Source: Deltaproteobacteria bacterium Ga0077539 (GTDB taxonomy: Bacteria; Myxococcota_A; Polyangia; Polyangiales; Ga0077539). From it: 64,000 nt of DNA. The DNA is taken from positions 33,436 to 97,435 of the forward strand of contig LNEO01000150.1 in assembly GCA_001465015.1 (NCBI GenBank), read 5' to 3'. The notes below the pieces were generated by a model that was not told where the DNA came from, did no database searches, and saw only the letters and a list, made by a program, of their open reading frames with translations. The position numbers and the translations under genes are program-made. How positions within the stretch are numbered: the stretch's first letter is position 1; every line of letters starts with the position of its first letter. Below are positions 35,312-44,482 of the stretch, in pieces.

Positions 35312-38300
35312 CTACTCGGCGCGCATGCTTGGCGCCGCCCTGAGCACGCGCGCGTTGGCGGTGTCGCTGAAGAGCAGCTCCGTCGTGAAGTACGGCGTCC
35401 GCCGCACGAGCAGCCCGCTCGCGCCGCGAATCGATGGGCTGCTCAGCTCTCGTAGCACCAGCACCGAGTCCGCTCGCGCCGAGAGCGAGGGCAGCGAGTA
35501 GCGCAGCACGCGGGACAGATCGCGATCCAAGACGAAGAGATAGACCCCGTCGTCGGCGATCGCCCGCGGCCCGCTCAGGCGATCGAGCTCGCCGACCTCG
35601 AGCGCGCTCTGTCGCTCGTCCGCCGATCGCTGGCCCAACACGAGGCTCGCTTCGGCGCCGGTGCGCAAAACATCCCGTCGATCGAAGCGCAGCACGCGGT
35701 TGTTTCCGCTGTCTGCGACGAACAACGAGTCGCCGATCACGTGAAGCGCGACGGGAAACAACATCGTCGCCGCCGACGGCGTGGACGATCCTCGGTTGCC
35801 TTCGATCGCCGTCGCGTCGCGCTGCCCGAGCACCGCGTCCGCAGGCTGGCCGTTTTGCGTCGGTAGCGAGCGCCACACGAGCACGCGGTGGTTGGCCGTG
35901 TCGGCGACGAACAGCCGCTCGCCGTCGAACAAAACCGCTTGCGGGCTCTGAAGGGTCGCGGCGGACGGCGGTCCCCCGCGGTTCGGTCGAACGTCGGCGA
36001 AGGTCGGCTGGCCCAACACGAGGCGCGCGTTCGTGCTCGCGCGGTCGTAGATGGTCACGCGGTGGTTGTTGCTGTCGGCGATCACGACGACCTCGCCGCG
36101 AACCGAAACGGACGACGGCGCATCGAGGGTCGCCTCCGACGGACGCCCGCCGCGGTTCGGCAACGTGAGCGAGTCGTCGGGCTGCCCGTAGATCGCCGAC
36201 GGAGCGCTCGACGCCGTCCAACCGTCCGCGCGGCCCGGCGCACTGTCGAACCGAAGCACCCGATGAAAACCAGCGTCCGCGACGAACGTCGAGCGCTGGT
36301 CCCGCGCGAGACCGAGCGGCGCTCGAACGATCGGCCCTCGAGCAGCGCTCGATTGGTTGAAACCCGAGCGCACAAAGAGCTCTTGCCCGAGCAGGTGCGT
36401 CGCCGAGGACGAGAGCGCTCGCGCGAGCGGGAGCGGGTGGGCCACCACGCGGTGGTTGCGAGAATCAGCGACCCAGAGATGATCGACGTCTGCGGCGATT
36501 CCCAGCGGTCGCGAGAGCGAAGCCGCGCTCACGCCGCCGGCGTTGGAGTCCTGAGCGGTCTCGCTTCTCTGCGCAACAACACCCATCGGCGCGCCCGTGA
36601 TCGCAGAGAAGAGGTGCAGTCGGTGCACGGCAAACTCGGACACGACCAGCGTGTCGCCGACGCGCGCGACCCCCCGCGGCGTGAGCGCGTTATCTGCGTT
36701 GGAGCCGTAGGCGTAGATCGTTCCTGCGCCGCCGCTGCCGGTGGGAGCGACCTGCGGGTTGGCGACGGTGCGCCCGTCGCGCTGACCGATCCACCGCGTC
36801 GCGCGAGGCTCACTCGCAGCGCGCTCGACGAAGACGACCCGGTTGTTCTCGGTGTCTGCGACCCACAGCCCGTCGCCGTCCACGGTCACGCCCATCGGCA
36901 GGTTGAACCCATCGGGCGACGGAACAAACAACCCCAGTCCCCGATTGGCGACGACGCTGGTCGCGTCCATCTGGCCGAGGACCGCGCTCGCCGGGGCGCC
37001 GTTGCGCAGCGCGCTCGTGTCCCAGCGCAACACGCGGTTGTTCACGCGGTCGGCGACGTAGAGCGCGGCCGCAGAGGCCGCCACGCCGACAGGCTCGAAC
37101 AGGCTCATCCCGTCTGCGTCGCACACGCCGTCGCGGGGAGAGACATCGCCGAGCCCGTGGTTGGGGCGAGAGCCCATGAAATCAACTTGTCCGAGCACGA
37201 TGTCCGCGGGCTGACCGTTCGTCGTCGGCAGCGCGCTCCACACGAGGACGCGGTGGTTCGCGGAGTCCGCGACGAACAACCGCGAGCCTTCGATCGCGAC
37301 CCCCGACGGCGCCGAGAGCGAGTCTGCCGAAGCGGCGTCGCGGTCGCGATTGGCGGCAAACGAGCGAAAATCTGGCTGTCCGAGCACGAGACTCGCGCGG
37401 CGATCGCCGGCGAGCACGCGGGCGCGATCGAACAACAACACGCGGTTGTTGCCTCGATCGGCGACGGCGATCACCGATCCGCGCACGGCGATGTCCGCGG
37501 GCGCGCCGAGCGACTGCTCGGAGATTCCTCGATAATCGACCGCGCGAATGTTGGTCGAAGCGCCGCCTTGCCCCCAGACGAAGCTCGCGGGCTCGAAGGT
37601 GTATTGCGGCGTTCGCTCCCACAGCAGCAGCCGTCCTCCGTCCGCCGCGAGCAGGACCGATCCGCGCGCGCTCAAGGGCACCGCGGACTCGAGCGTGGAC
37701 GCAGACTCCAAGCTGAGCACCTCGCGAAAGCGCGTCGGGTAGCCCAGCGTCAGGTCGCTCGACGCTCGCGTCGTTGTCGGAGGCGAGCGAAACAACGCGA
37801 TGTGCGCCCCCCACAAGACTCGGACCGCGAGCGCGCCGTCGTCCAGAAGCGCCACGCCACCGCCGCGAAAAATGTTGTCCGGCTGCACTTCGACCGTCGA
37901 GCGCAGCGGCGCGAGCTCGGGCGCTGGGTTGATCCGCGCCGCGTCGAGAGCGACGCGGAGGAGTCCCCCGCTGTGTTGTGAAAAGCTCGTCACCCACGCG
38001 TGCTCAGCCCCGAGGGCGACGCCCGACGCGAGGTAGAGCGACGTCGCGCCCGCCGAGCTGCTCGCCCCCGTGTTGAAATCAACCTGCCCGATCACGCGGT
38101 CCGCGGGAGCGCCCGAGACCGACGGAAATCGGTCCCACACGAGCACGCGGTGATTTCCTGTGTCCGCGACGGCGAGCCGGTTGCCGTCGCTCGTCACTTG
38201 CCCGACGCCCGCGAGGCTCGACGCGCTGATGCCCGAGGCGTTGCTCTGGTTCGTCGCAAAGTCGCGCTGTCCGAGGACGATGTCTGCAGCCGTGAAATCT

Positions 38301-39241
38301 CGGGTCGGAATGCTCTTCCAAATCAGCATCCGCGACCCGTCTCCGACGATCAACTGCGTTCCATCCGACCAGATCGAGGCCACCGAAGACAGCGTCGACG
38401 CGGTGATCTCCATGCGATTGCTCTGCAAGTCCGGCTGCCCCAACACCAGGTCCGGCCGCTGACCGAGCCGCGGGCGAAGCGTTCGGTACACGAGCACGCG
38501 CCTGCCCGAGCCGATGTACAGCCGCGTCCCGTCCCAAAACGCCGCGCTGATCCCCGCGTTGCTGACGTTGCGCAGCAAGCCGACGCCCGAGTCCGCCGCG
38601 AACTGATCGACGCCCAACGTCTCGAGGATCGAGAAGCGCCCTGGACGGCGGGTGACCCCGAAGGTCCCCGCGCCGGGAATCAGCCCTTCCACCGAAAAAT
38701 CGCTCACCGCGGCCCCAGACAAGATCCTGGCGAGCGAGCGACCTCGGTCGAACAGCGTCGCGTCCGAGGGCGCACGCTCATCGAGGGTGATCGAGAGCCT
38801 GAGCACGCCGGACGCCGCGGCTGCATCGATCGCGCGGACCTCGCACAAGATCGGACCGATCGCATCGCCGATCAGCGCCTCGGGCACAGGCAGCTCCGTG
38901 ACCGTGAGCACCGCGCGCTCGCCCAACGCTCCGAGCGGCGCGCTCACCATGCAGCGCCCCACGCGACACCCCGACGCCAGAGCAAGTCCCGTGCACGCTG
39001 ACCCGCTGCCGCCATCGCGCGCGTCGCACTGACAGGCCCCGTACGTGCGGTCCGCGAGGCAACGTTGAACGCCAAACGTGCCGTCGATACAGGGACACGA
39101 GCGCACGAGCCCCTGCGTGCAGCCGACCTCGAGGCCCGACTTCGCGCAGCCTGCGCCCAACAGCGCAGCGGTCAGCATCGCTCCAGACACCCAGCGGGTA
39201 GCGACCCTCGCGCCCCCGCCATCAACTCGATCTCGAATCAT
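35312..39241 (-). CDS. Giant NHL-repeat lipoprotein
   Basis: The 1309-residue protein starts at the ATG at 39241 (GGTGGG upstream), and its signal peptide ends LLGAGC. A Cys-rich segment with CPCIDGTFGVQRC follows. From about residue 190 to the end there are many repeats alternating LFVADSANHRVLVW-type and ADIVLGQ-type blocks, which are NHL beta-propeller blades. The number of blades is enough for at least two propellers. It is probably an outer-membrane-attached binding protein; the ligand is unknown. A TTG at 39331 opens the same frame but would hide the signal peptide. Confidence 0.85.
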   Translation of the reverse strand: MIRDRVDGGGARVATRWVSGAMLTAALLGAGCAKSGLEVGCTQGLVRSCPCIDGTFGVQRCLADRTYGACQCDARDGGSGSACTGLALASGCRVGRCMVSAPLGALGERAVLTVTELPVPEALIGDAIGPILCEVRAIDAAAASGVLRLSITLDERAPSDATLFDRGRSLARILSGAAVSDFSVEGLIPGAGTFGVTRRPGRFSILETLGVDQFAADSGVGLLRNVSNAGISAAFWDGTRLYIGSGRRVLVYRTLRPRLGQRPDLVLGQPDLQSNRMEITASTLSSVASIWSDGTQLIVGDGSRMLIWKSIPTRDFTAADIVLGQRDFATNQSNASGISASSLAGVGQVTSDGNRLAVADTGNHRVLVWDRFPSVSGAPADRVIGQVDFNTGASSSAGATSLYLASGVALGAEHAWVTSFSQHSGGLLRVALDAARINPAPELAPLRSTVEVQPDNIFRGGGVALLDDGALAVRVLWGAHIALFRSPPTTTRASSDLTLGYPTRFREVLSLESASTLESAVPLSARGSVLLAADGGRLLLWERTPQYTFEPASFVWGQGGASTNIRAVDYRGISEQSLGAPADIAVRGSVIAVADRGNNRVLLFDRARVLAGDRRASLVLGQPDFRSFAANRDRDAASADSLSAPSGVAIEGSRLFVADSANHRVLVWSALPTTNGQPADIVLGQVDFMGSRPNHGLGDVSPRDGVCDADGMSLFEPVGVAASAAALYVADRVNNRVLRWDTSALRNGAPASAVLGQMDATSVVANRGLGLFVPSPDGFNLPMGVTVDGDGLWVADTENNRVVFVERAASEPRATRWIGQRDGRTVANPQVAPTGSGGAGTIYAYGSNADNALTPRGVARVGDTLVVSEFAVHRLHLFSAITGAPMGVVAQRSETAQDSNAGGVSAASLSRPLGIAADVDHLWVADSRNHRVVAHPLPLARALSSSATHLLGQELFVRSGFNQSSAARGPIVRAPLGLARDQRSTFVADAGFHRVLRFDSAPGRADGWTASSAPSAIYGQPDDSLTLPNRGGRPSEATLDAPSSVSVRGEVVVIADSNNHRVTIYDRASTNARLVLGQPTFADVRPNRGGPPSAATLQSPQAVLFDGERLFVADTANHRVLVWRSLPTQNGQPADAVLGQRDATAIEGNRGSSTPSAATMLFPVALHVIGDSLFVADSGNNRVLRFDRRDVLRTGAEASLVLGQRSADERQSALEVGELDRLSGPRAIADDGVYLFVLDRDLSRVLRYSLPSLSARADSVLVLRELSSPSIRGASGLLVRRTPYFTTELLFSDTANARVLRAAPSMRAE

Positions 39242-39468
39242 CGCAGCACCCACCTGATCGGCCCACCTGCGAACTACGCCGCCTGAACCAGCATGGATTG
39301 TCCCTCCCCCAAACTCCCAGCGCTGCGCCACAACGGCCTCGCGGTGACGGCAGAGAGACCGTCGCGGACACGAGCCTCGAATTCCTGCATTTTTGCAAGC
39401 GAATCGAGATCGATGCGCGGGGCTCGATGCTCCCCGCCCCCACTTACTCTCGCTCCCCCACTCGCGCG

Positions 39469-40509
39469 TCAGCTCGCGCCGCTCTCGCTCGATGGCGCGC
39501 TCGCGTCGCTCGACGCCGAGCTCGCTTCGGGCGCGCTGTCGCCTTCGGCACCATCGTCGCCGTCGTCACCGTCGTCGCCGCCATCGTCACCCGATGACCC
39601 GTCGCCTGCGGCAGCGCCGCCCGCGGCCGCGGCGGTCCCGTCGCCGGGCTTGCGCTTGCGACGACGACGACGACGCTTCTTCTTCGCTCCGTCCGCGACA
39701 GGAGCGGCTCCGTCAGCGCTCGCCGCAACGGCGACCGTGCCGTCTGCGTTGAGCGCGGGCTCGGAGCTCGCTGCGCCCTCTGCGGGCGCCGCGGCGCCCT
39801 CTGCGGTCACGCCTTCGGGCTTGGGGCCTTCGGGCTTGGGGCCGCGCTCTTTGCCTCGGTCTCTTCCGCGACCGCCGCGATCACGATTGTCGCGATGGTC
39901 GCGACGATCGCCGCCGCCGTGATTCTTGTCGCGGTTGAACTCGACGCGAACGAGCTTCCACAGCTCGCCGCCGTGCGGAAAATTCCTCCGCATCATCGCG
40001 ACGATGCGGCCCGCGGCCGCCTTCTGCTTGGGCGCCCACGTGTCCACCCACGAGAGCAGCCGCGCGATCGCGTCTTTGTCGGCGTCGAGCGAGAGCGAGC
40101 CCCATCCCAACGCATCCGCGATGCGCTGAACGAAGCCCTCTTTCTGCAGCTCGGGCGGCGTCGCGCGGGCCGGGCCGAACGACGCGGGGTGCCGCATCCA
40201 GCGCAGCAGAATCACGTCCACGGCGTCGCGCTGCGTTCGATGATCGAGCAAGGTCGCCAGCAGGATCATCATGTGCGCGTGCACGTGAGCCGAGGGCGCG
40301 GCGTCCTTCGCGAGCTCGTCGAGGATCGCGGCGACGACCGCGACGGTGTCTTTTCCGACCGAGGGGCGGAGGAGCGTTGGGCCCATGTCGTTGAGCGTCG
40401 TGAGCGCGTCGGGCTCAGCTGCGTGTTCTCGACACCAGTCCAGGAGCTTTCGCACCTCGTCGTCCGAGAGCTCGTTGGTAGGCGGAGTGGCGTTGATCGC
40501 GTCAGTCAC
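39469..40509 (-). CDS. Hypothetical protein with basic and acidic low-complexity tail
   Basis: The 346-residue protein has a helical N-terminal domain of about 185 residues containing MMILLATLLDH and LLSWVDTWAPKQ. This is followed by an RD/RG-rich stretch, a KPEG repeat, a run of Lys/Arg (KKKRRRRRRKRK) and an acidic DGDDGDDG tail. Such tails occur on nucleic-acid-associated bacterial proteins, so RNA or DNA contact is plausible, but I recognise no family. The start is the GTG at 40509 with GGAG 10 bases upstream. Confidence 0.72.
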   Translation of the reverse strand: MTDAINATPPTNELSDDEVRKLLDWCREHAAEPDALTTLNDMGPTLLRPSVGKDTVAVVAAILDELAKDAAPSAHVHAHMMILLATLLDHRTQRDAVDVILLRWMRHPASFGPARATPPELQKEGFVQRIADALGWGSLSLDADKDAIARLLSWVDTWAPKQKAAAGRIVAMMRRNFPHGGELWKLVRVEFNRDKNHGGGDRRDHRDNRDRGGRGRDRGKERGPKPEGPKPEGVTAEGAAAPAEGAASSEPALNADGTVAVAASADGAAPVADGAKKKRRRRRRKRKPGDGTAAAAGGAAAGDGSSGDDGGDDGDDGDDGAEGDSAPEASSASSDASAPSSESGAS

Positions 40510-40716
40510 CGGAATGATTCTCCTCGTGCCCTACGGTCACACACGGACCGTGGCGGGGGGCCCGAGATGATGCCGAGCCGCCTCGGGTCCGACAAGTCCG
40601 CTCTCCGATGTTCGACACGCCCCGATCCGCGCGAAAAATGCACGACGACGCACTCACGCAAGGGCCCGACCGCCCCGAAGAGCGCGAGAAAAGTCCCCCA
40701 TCGAGCGAGCAGCGGC

Positions 40717-41118
40717 TCAGCGCCCCAAACGCGCGGCGTTGAAACAGTCGTCGCAGATACACCCCCCAAAATCGTCGTACAGCGTCCGGTCCGCGGCCAT
40801 CGTCTCGCCGCACGAGTCGCAAACAACCACCTTGGGAACGAGATCCACGAGCGCGGCCCGATACGGCCCGCCGCGGTCTCCGTCCACCGGAACCGCTTCG
40901 CGCGGCGAGCTCGACGGAGCGCCCCCGAGCACCAAACGCACCGGCGCGAGCGCCGCGTTGAGCTTCGCCGACATCTCGTCTTCTTCGAGAGCCCCGAGCT
41001 CGACGAGCATCGCCACGAGCATGGACTGAACGGCCTCGAGCTCCTGCACTTTCTGCACGAGCGCATTGATCGTTCGTCGCTGCTCGTCGTCCGAGCTGAG
41101 TCGCGTGAGCTTCTTCAT
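40717..41118 (-). CDS. Small zinc-ribbon-like hypothetical protein
   Basis: The 133-residue protein has a helical first half (about 1-60, RRTINALVQKVQELEAV, coiled-coil-like) and a C-terminal CDSC plus CICDDC pair about 18 residues apart, consistent with a zinc ribbon. No export signal is present. I chose the ATG at 41118; a GTG at 41139 is equally possible and neither has a good ribosome binding site. It is divergent from the 76-residue Cys-rich protein gene, with about 39 bases between. Confidence 0.65.
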   Translation of the reverse strand: MKKLTRLSSDDEQRRTINALVQKVQELEAVQSMLVAMLVELGALEEDEMSAKLNAALAPVRLVLGGAPSSSPREAVPVDGDRGGPYRAALVDLVPKVVVCDSCGETMAADRTLYDDFGGCICDDCFNAARLGR

Positions 41119-41157
41119 CGATTCGACAGCCGGGTTCACGATGATAGCGTGCCGGCG

Positions 41158-41388
41158 ATGAAGCGTCCTTCTCCCGAGCAAGTGCGGGATGCGATCGAGC
41201 AGGCCTGTCACGAGACGAGCCTGGATGTGCAGTTTGCGTCGAGCGTTTGCGCCTACGTCGAGCAGGACGAAGACGAGTGGCCCGCGTGCTGCGGATCATC
41301 GTGCGAGCCGTGCGTCCTGACCCTCGAGCACACCGCGCGAAGGGCGCTGATCATCCTCGAGGGAACCAAGAGAAAGCGCGCGAGCTGA
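41158..41388 (+). CDS. Small Cys-rich protein (oxidoreductase-like type)
   Basis: The 76-residue protein carries CCGSSCEPC, a pattern like the CCGSGCxxC of small oxidoreductase-like (Oxidored-like) domain proteins, preceded by an acidic EQDEDEW stretch. The motif suggests metal or iron-sulphur binding, but no function is established for these bacterial proteins. The ATG at 41158 gives a short helical head. It is divergent from the zinc-ribbon protein gene and converges on the acyl-reductase gene. Confidence 0.6.
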   Translation: MKRPSPEQVRDAIEQACHETSLDVQFASSVCAYVEQDEDEWPACCGSSCEPCVLTLEHTARRALIILEGTKRKRAS

Positions 41389-41484
41389 AGCGCTCGCGAG
41401 ACAGCAGCTCCGCCTTCGGTTGCCGTCTGCGTCCTCACGCACACGCGATCGACGTACTGCCCACAGTCCGGCAGAGCGCCGCCC

Positions 41485-42564
41485 TCACCGAGGGTCCGCT
41501 TCGCCGTCGAGCGGCGGGCGCTGCGTCTCGCCCGGCGCCACGACTCTCCCGCGAAACCCGAGGGATTCCTCTGCGCGCAGCGCTTCGACCGCGGCGCGCG
41601 TGGCGCGGTCGGTCGCCACCGTCGTGAGCCAGCGCGCGTTGGTCCGAAGCCACTCGAGCGCGCGCTCTCCGTTCTCGCCCGCGGCGCGCACGAGCACGTT
41701 GCGCCCTCCCCTCGCTCGGACCACGCTCGCGGCTCGATCGCTCACGAGCGCGACCGAGCCCCACGCTCCCCCAGAGAACCACTCGGCAGCCGCTGCGGTC
41801 GCCGCGCGCCAACCGCGCTCGGCCACGACCTCTTCGCGCGACCTCGGGCCGCGCGGAAGCCTCTGCGCCCATCGCTCGAGCGCCCCCGCGACGCGCTCGG
41901 CGACCAGGCGCGCTCGCACGCCGTCGCCTTGCACCCACAAGAGCTCCGGCGAGAGGCACCCCACGCCGTCGTACGCGCAGAAATCCAAGGCGATTTGCTC
42001 GATGTCGTCATCGCCGAGCGCGCTCCCCACCCACGCCGCGCCCGCGCCGTGCCCGTGTCCCACAAACGACGCGCCCGCGCTCGACACCGAAGCGCGCAGC
42101 CGCGCGACGCGCTCGTCGCCGCCGAACGCCACGACTCGATCGACACCTATTTTCAAGACGTCATCGAGCCAGAGCTCGCCGTCCTCTGCGCGGTCGACCT
42201 CGCACGCGAGCCCTTCGCCCCGCAGAAGCTCGCCCCACAGCTCGGCCACCGCGCGCTGCGCTCTCGGCGCACGAACGCGAATCCACAGCGCCCCCTGCAA
42301 GAGCGGCAGCGCCATCGAGCGCACGGGCGCCGTCGCCACGCTCTCGGCCAGCGCGACGGCGACCCGCTCGCCTTCGAGCGAGAGCGCCAGCGCCGCAACC
42401 GACGCGGGATCGAACACCATCGTCGCGGCGTCGAGCCCCCACTCGGCCATCGCTCGACTGTAGCGTCCGTCGGCGATGATCGCGTCGAGCGCCCCGTCGC
42501 GCGCGGTGGCTCGCAGCCTCTCGACCGCTCGTAACACGCGCTCGCTCGGGCCGCCTTCGCTCAC
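41485..42564 (-). CDS. luxC: LuxC-type acyl reductase (divergent, short)
   Basis: LuxC reduces fatty acyl groups received from LuxE to long-chain aldehyde with NADPH. This 359-residue product keeps the hallmark segment DFCAYDGVGCLSPELLWV, where Cys203 corresponds to the acylated cysteine, followed by LPRGPRSREE. VVAFGGDERV near 144-153 and GHGHGAG near 169 match the cofactor region. It is about 120 residues shorter than luminous-bacteria LuxC (about 480), mostly at the N-terminus, so the assignment is to the acyl-CoA reductase superfamily rather than a proven LuxC. The start is a GTG at 42564 whose GTGA overlaps the stop of the upstream lipoprotein gene. Confidence 0.65.
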   Translation of the reverse strand: MSEGGPSERVLRAVERLRATARDGALDAIIADGRYSRAMAEWGLDAATMVFDPASVAALALSLEGERVAVALAESVATAPVRSMALPLLQGALWIRVRAPRAQRAVAELWGELLRGEGLACEVDRAEDGELWLDDVLKIGVDRVVAFGGDERVARLRASVSSAGASFVGHGHGAGAAWVGSALGDDDIEQIALDFCAYDGVGCLSPELLWVQGDGVRARLVAERVAGALERWAQRLPRGPRSREEVVAERGWRAATAAAAEWFSGGAWGSVALVSDRAASVVRARGGRNVLVRAAGENGERALEWLRTNARWLTTVATDRATRAAVEALRAEESLGFRGRVVAPGETQRPPLDGEADPR

Positions 42565-44141
42565 GGGCAGCTCAAGGTCGCCACGCGAACGGCGTTGGGC
42601 GCGGCCGCGCCCGATCGGCTCTGCCATCCCAAGAGGATCCGCGAGCCCGAATCCGTGGCGCCGAGCACCGGGCGCCTCGCGTCGACCCCGTCGGGAGAGA
42701 CCGTCACCGCGCGCGCCGCGAGCGAAGCGAAATCCCCCGTGGTGCTCGCGACGCGAACCGTCGAACGCTCGTTGTCGCCGTCCGCCCACGCGAGCACGAA
42801 GCGATCGTTCGTGACGACGAGCGAGGGAGCGGTCGCGCTGAAAGTGGAGGTTCCTGTGAGAAGCACTTGCGGCGTGGGGTCGGGGTCGGTGAACGGATTC
42901 CACGAGACCCAGCGCAGAGACCACGGGCTGCGACGCGTGTCGCGCTGCGCCCAGACCGCGTACAGCGTGTCGCCTCGAAACGCGATGGACGGCGGCCCCA
43001 CCTCGCCGGACACGATCTGGTGCAACCGCATCGCGACGTACCCGTTGCCGCCGATGGGCGCGATCCACAGCCTGTTCGACGCGCGAAACATGATCGCGCT
43101 GCGAGTGGCGCCCACCGCGACCGCGGGCGAGTCAGGCTCGTCGTACCGGCTCGAACCGCGCGGCGTATAGATGTTGTGCAGGTGCATTCTTCGGCCGTCG
43201 TAGAGGACCGAGACCACCGACACCTTGCCCCTCGGAGCCACGCTAGCATCTGCGCCCCCTCCAGCGCCCGCGCCCGCGCCCGCAGCAGCGTCGGTCTCCG
43301 CGCTCGCCGCGCTCGCGTCGCCGCCAGCGCTCGAAACGGGCGTCTCGTTCGCCGCCACGGCCGAACCGCCGTCGTCACCACGGCTCGACGAAGGCTGCGC
43401 GGTCCCAGGCGTCGGGCTCGGAGCGACCTCTTCGACGGCGCGCCCGATCATCGCAGCCAGCGCGAATCGCGGACGACTCGCGGCGGCGAGCGGCCCCCCT
43501 TCGTTGTACAAAGCCTCCGACGACTGCACAGGTTGATCGATCTCGCGCAGACCATAGAAGCCCGCCCCCTCTTCGTCCTGCTGGGCCAAGAACGTCCACA
43601 ACGCCGGAAACCCGTCGACACTCGTGGCGACCCCCCACGAACGCACGAACGAACCGCTCGCCGCGCCACCATCACCATCGCCGCCCGCAGTCGACCCGGC
43701 CTGAGCGTTGGCCTCGTCTCCAGAAGGAGACTCGCTCGCCACTCGTGTCACGGCGCCGACCTCGATCGTCGAGTCGATCTCCCGCGCGACAAAGCCCCGG
43801 TACACGACCCGCGACACGTTGCCGTCTCCATCCTCGGGCTCTTCTGCTTCGAGCGCGAAGAGTCCCTCGCTGTCGCCGAGGGCAAACGACATCGCTTGCG
43901 GAGTCCCCTGATACCCCGTCACCTCGACGCCCGACGCAGGCAGCACCGCGCAGGTCGTGCTCGACGCATCCGGCGTCGAGAGCGCGACTCCGCTGTCCGT
44001 CACGACCGGCTCGGGGTTCGCCCGTACATCCGCGGGCGGAGGCCCTCCCCCGGGCGTGGGGCGATTGCATCGACACCCCGCCAGCGACAGCAGCAACACC
44101 CCGTACGCACACGTAGCAACGTCCGAAACTCTCGCCTTCAT
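42561..44141 (-). CDS. Lipoprotein with beta-propeller-like body
   Basis: The 526-residue protein starts at the ATG at 44141 (GAGG 5 bases upstream) and has a clear lipoprotein signal ending SLAGC (Cys23). Long Ala/Gly/Ser/Asp tracts (about 165-190 and 245-310) separate beta-rich blocks. The second half has repeated strands such as TLYAVWAQRDTR and FVLAWADGDNE that look like propeller blades. It should be anchored in the envelope. It is translationally coupled to the acyl-reductase gene through a GTGA overlap, unexpected for a cytoplasmic enzyme partner. The function is unknown. Confidence 0.75.
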   Translation of the reverse strand: MKARVSDVATCAYGVLLLSLAGCRCNRPTPGGGPPPADVRANPEPVVTDSGVALSTPDASSTTCAVLPASGVEVTGYQGTPQAMSFALGDSEGLFALEAEEPEDGDGNVSRVVYRGFVAREIDSTIEVGAVTRVASESPSGDEANAQAGSTAGGDGDGGAASGSFVRSWGVATSVDGFPALWTFLAQQDEEGAGFYGLREIDQPVQSSEALYNEGGPLAAASRPRFALAAMIGRAVEEVAPSPTPGTAQPSSSRGDDGGSAVAANETPVSSAGGDASAASAETDAAAGAGAGAGGGADASVAPRGKVSVVSVLYDGRRMHLHNIYTPRGSSRYDEPDSPAVAVGATRSAIMFRASNRLWIAPIGGNGYVAMRLHQIVSGEVGPPSIAFRGDTLYAVWAQRDTRRSPWSLRWVSWNPFTDPDPTPQVLLTGTSTFSATAPSLVVTNDRFVLAWADGDNERSTVRVASTTGDFASLAARAVTVSPDGVDARRPVLGATDSGSRILLGWQSRSGAAAPNAVRVATLSCP

Positions 44142-44482
44142 CTTCGCCTCGCGGTGATACCCCGAGACGAGGGAGGCGCGCGACGCCACGTCGCGGCGGA
44201 GAGCGCCGAGAGCGCGCGCCGACCGTGAATTCACTGATTTTTCCAAGCAGTTTGCGGACAAAAGTCCCCGCCATGGGCGACTCCTACGATCCTCTCACCG
44301 CGCTCTTCGACCTGTCGACCGACGCCCCAACGCACGACGCCACGGCCGTCACACATGACGGACCATCGGTAGCCCCTGTTCGATGGCGTCTCAGTGCTGC
44401 ACGCGCTCGTGCGCCGGGCTCGGCGGAGCGCAGACCTGCCAGGGACGAGCGCGACCCGCCGAAGGTCTACGACGGGACCGCT
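44142..44482. other. Intergenic gap with no supported gene
   Basis: This 341-base gap lies between two minus-strand lipoprotein genes and may hold the promoter for the downstream lipoprotein-acyl reductase pair. A plus-strand open frame (44274 on) begins with a protein-like MGDSYDPLTALFDL but runs on antisense into the next gene as an Arg/Pro-rich sequence and has no ribosome binding site. I saw no strong -35/-10 pair or terminator. Confidence 0.45.

Noticed and set aside
35888..37981. Long plus-strand frame inside the NHL lipoprotein gene
   Set aside because: It shadows regular NHL repeats on the other strand and has no motif of its own.
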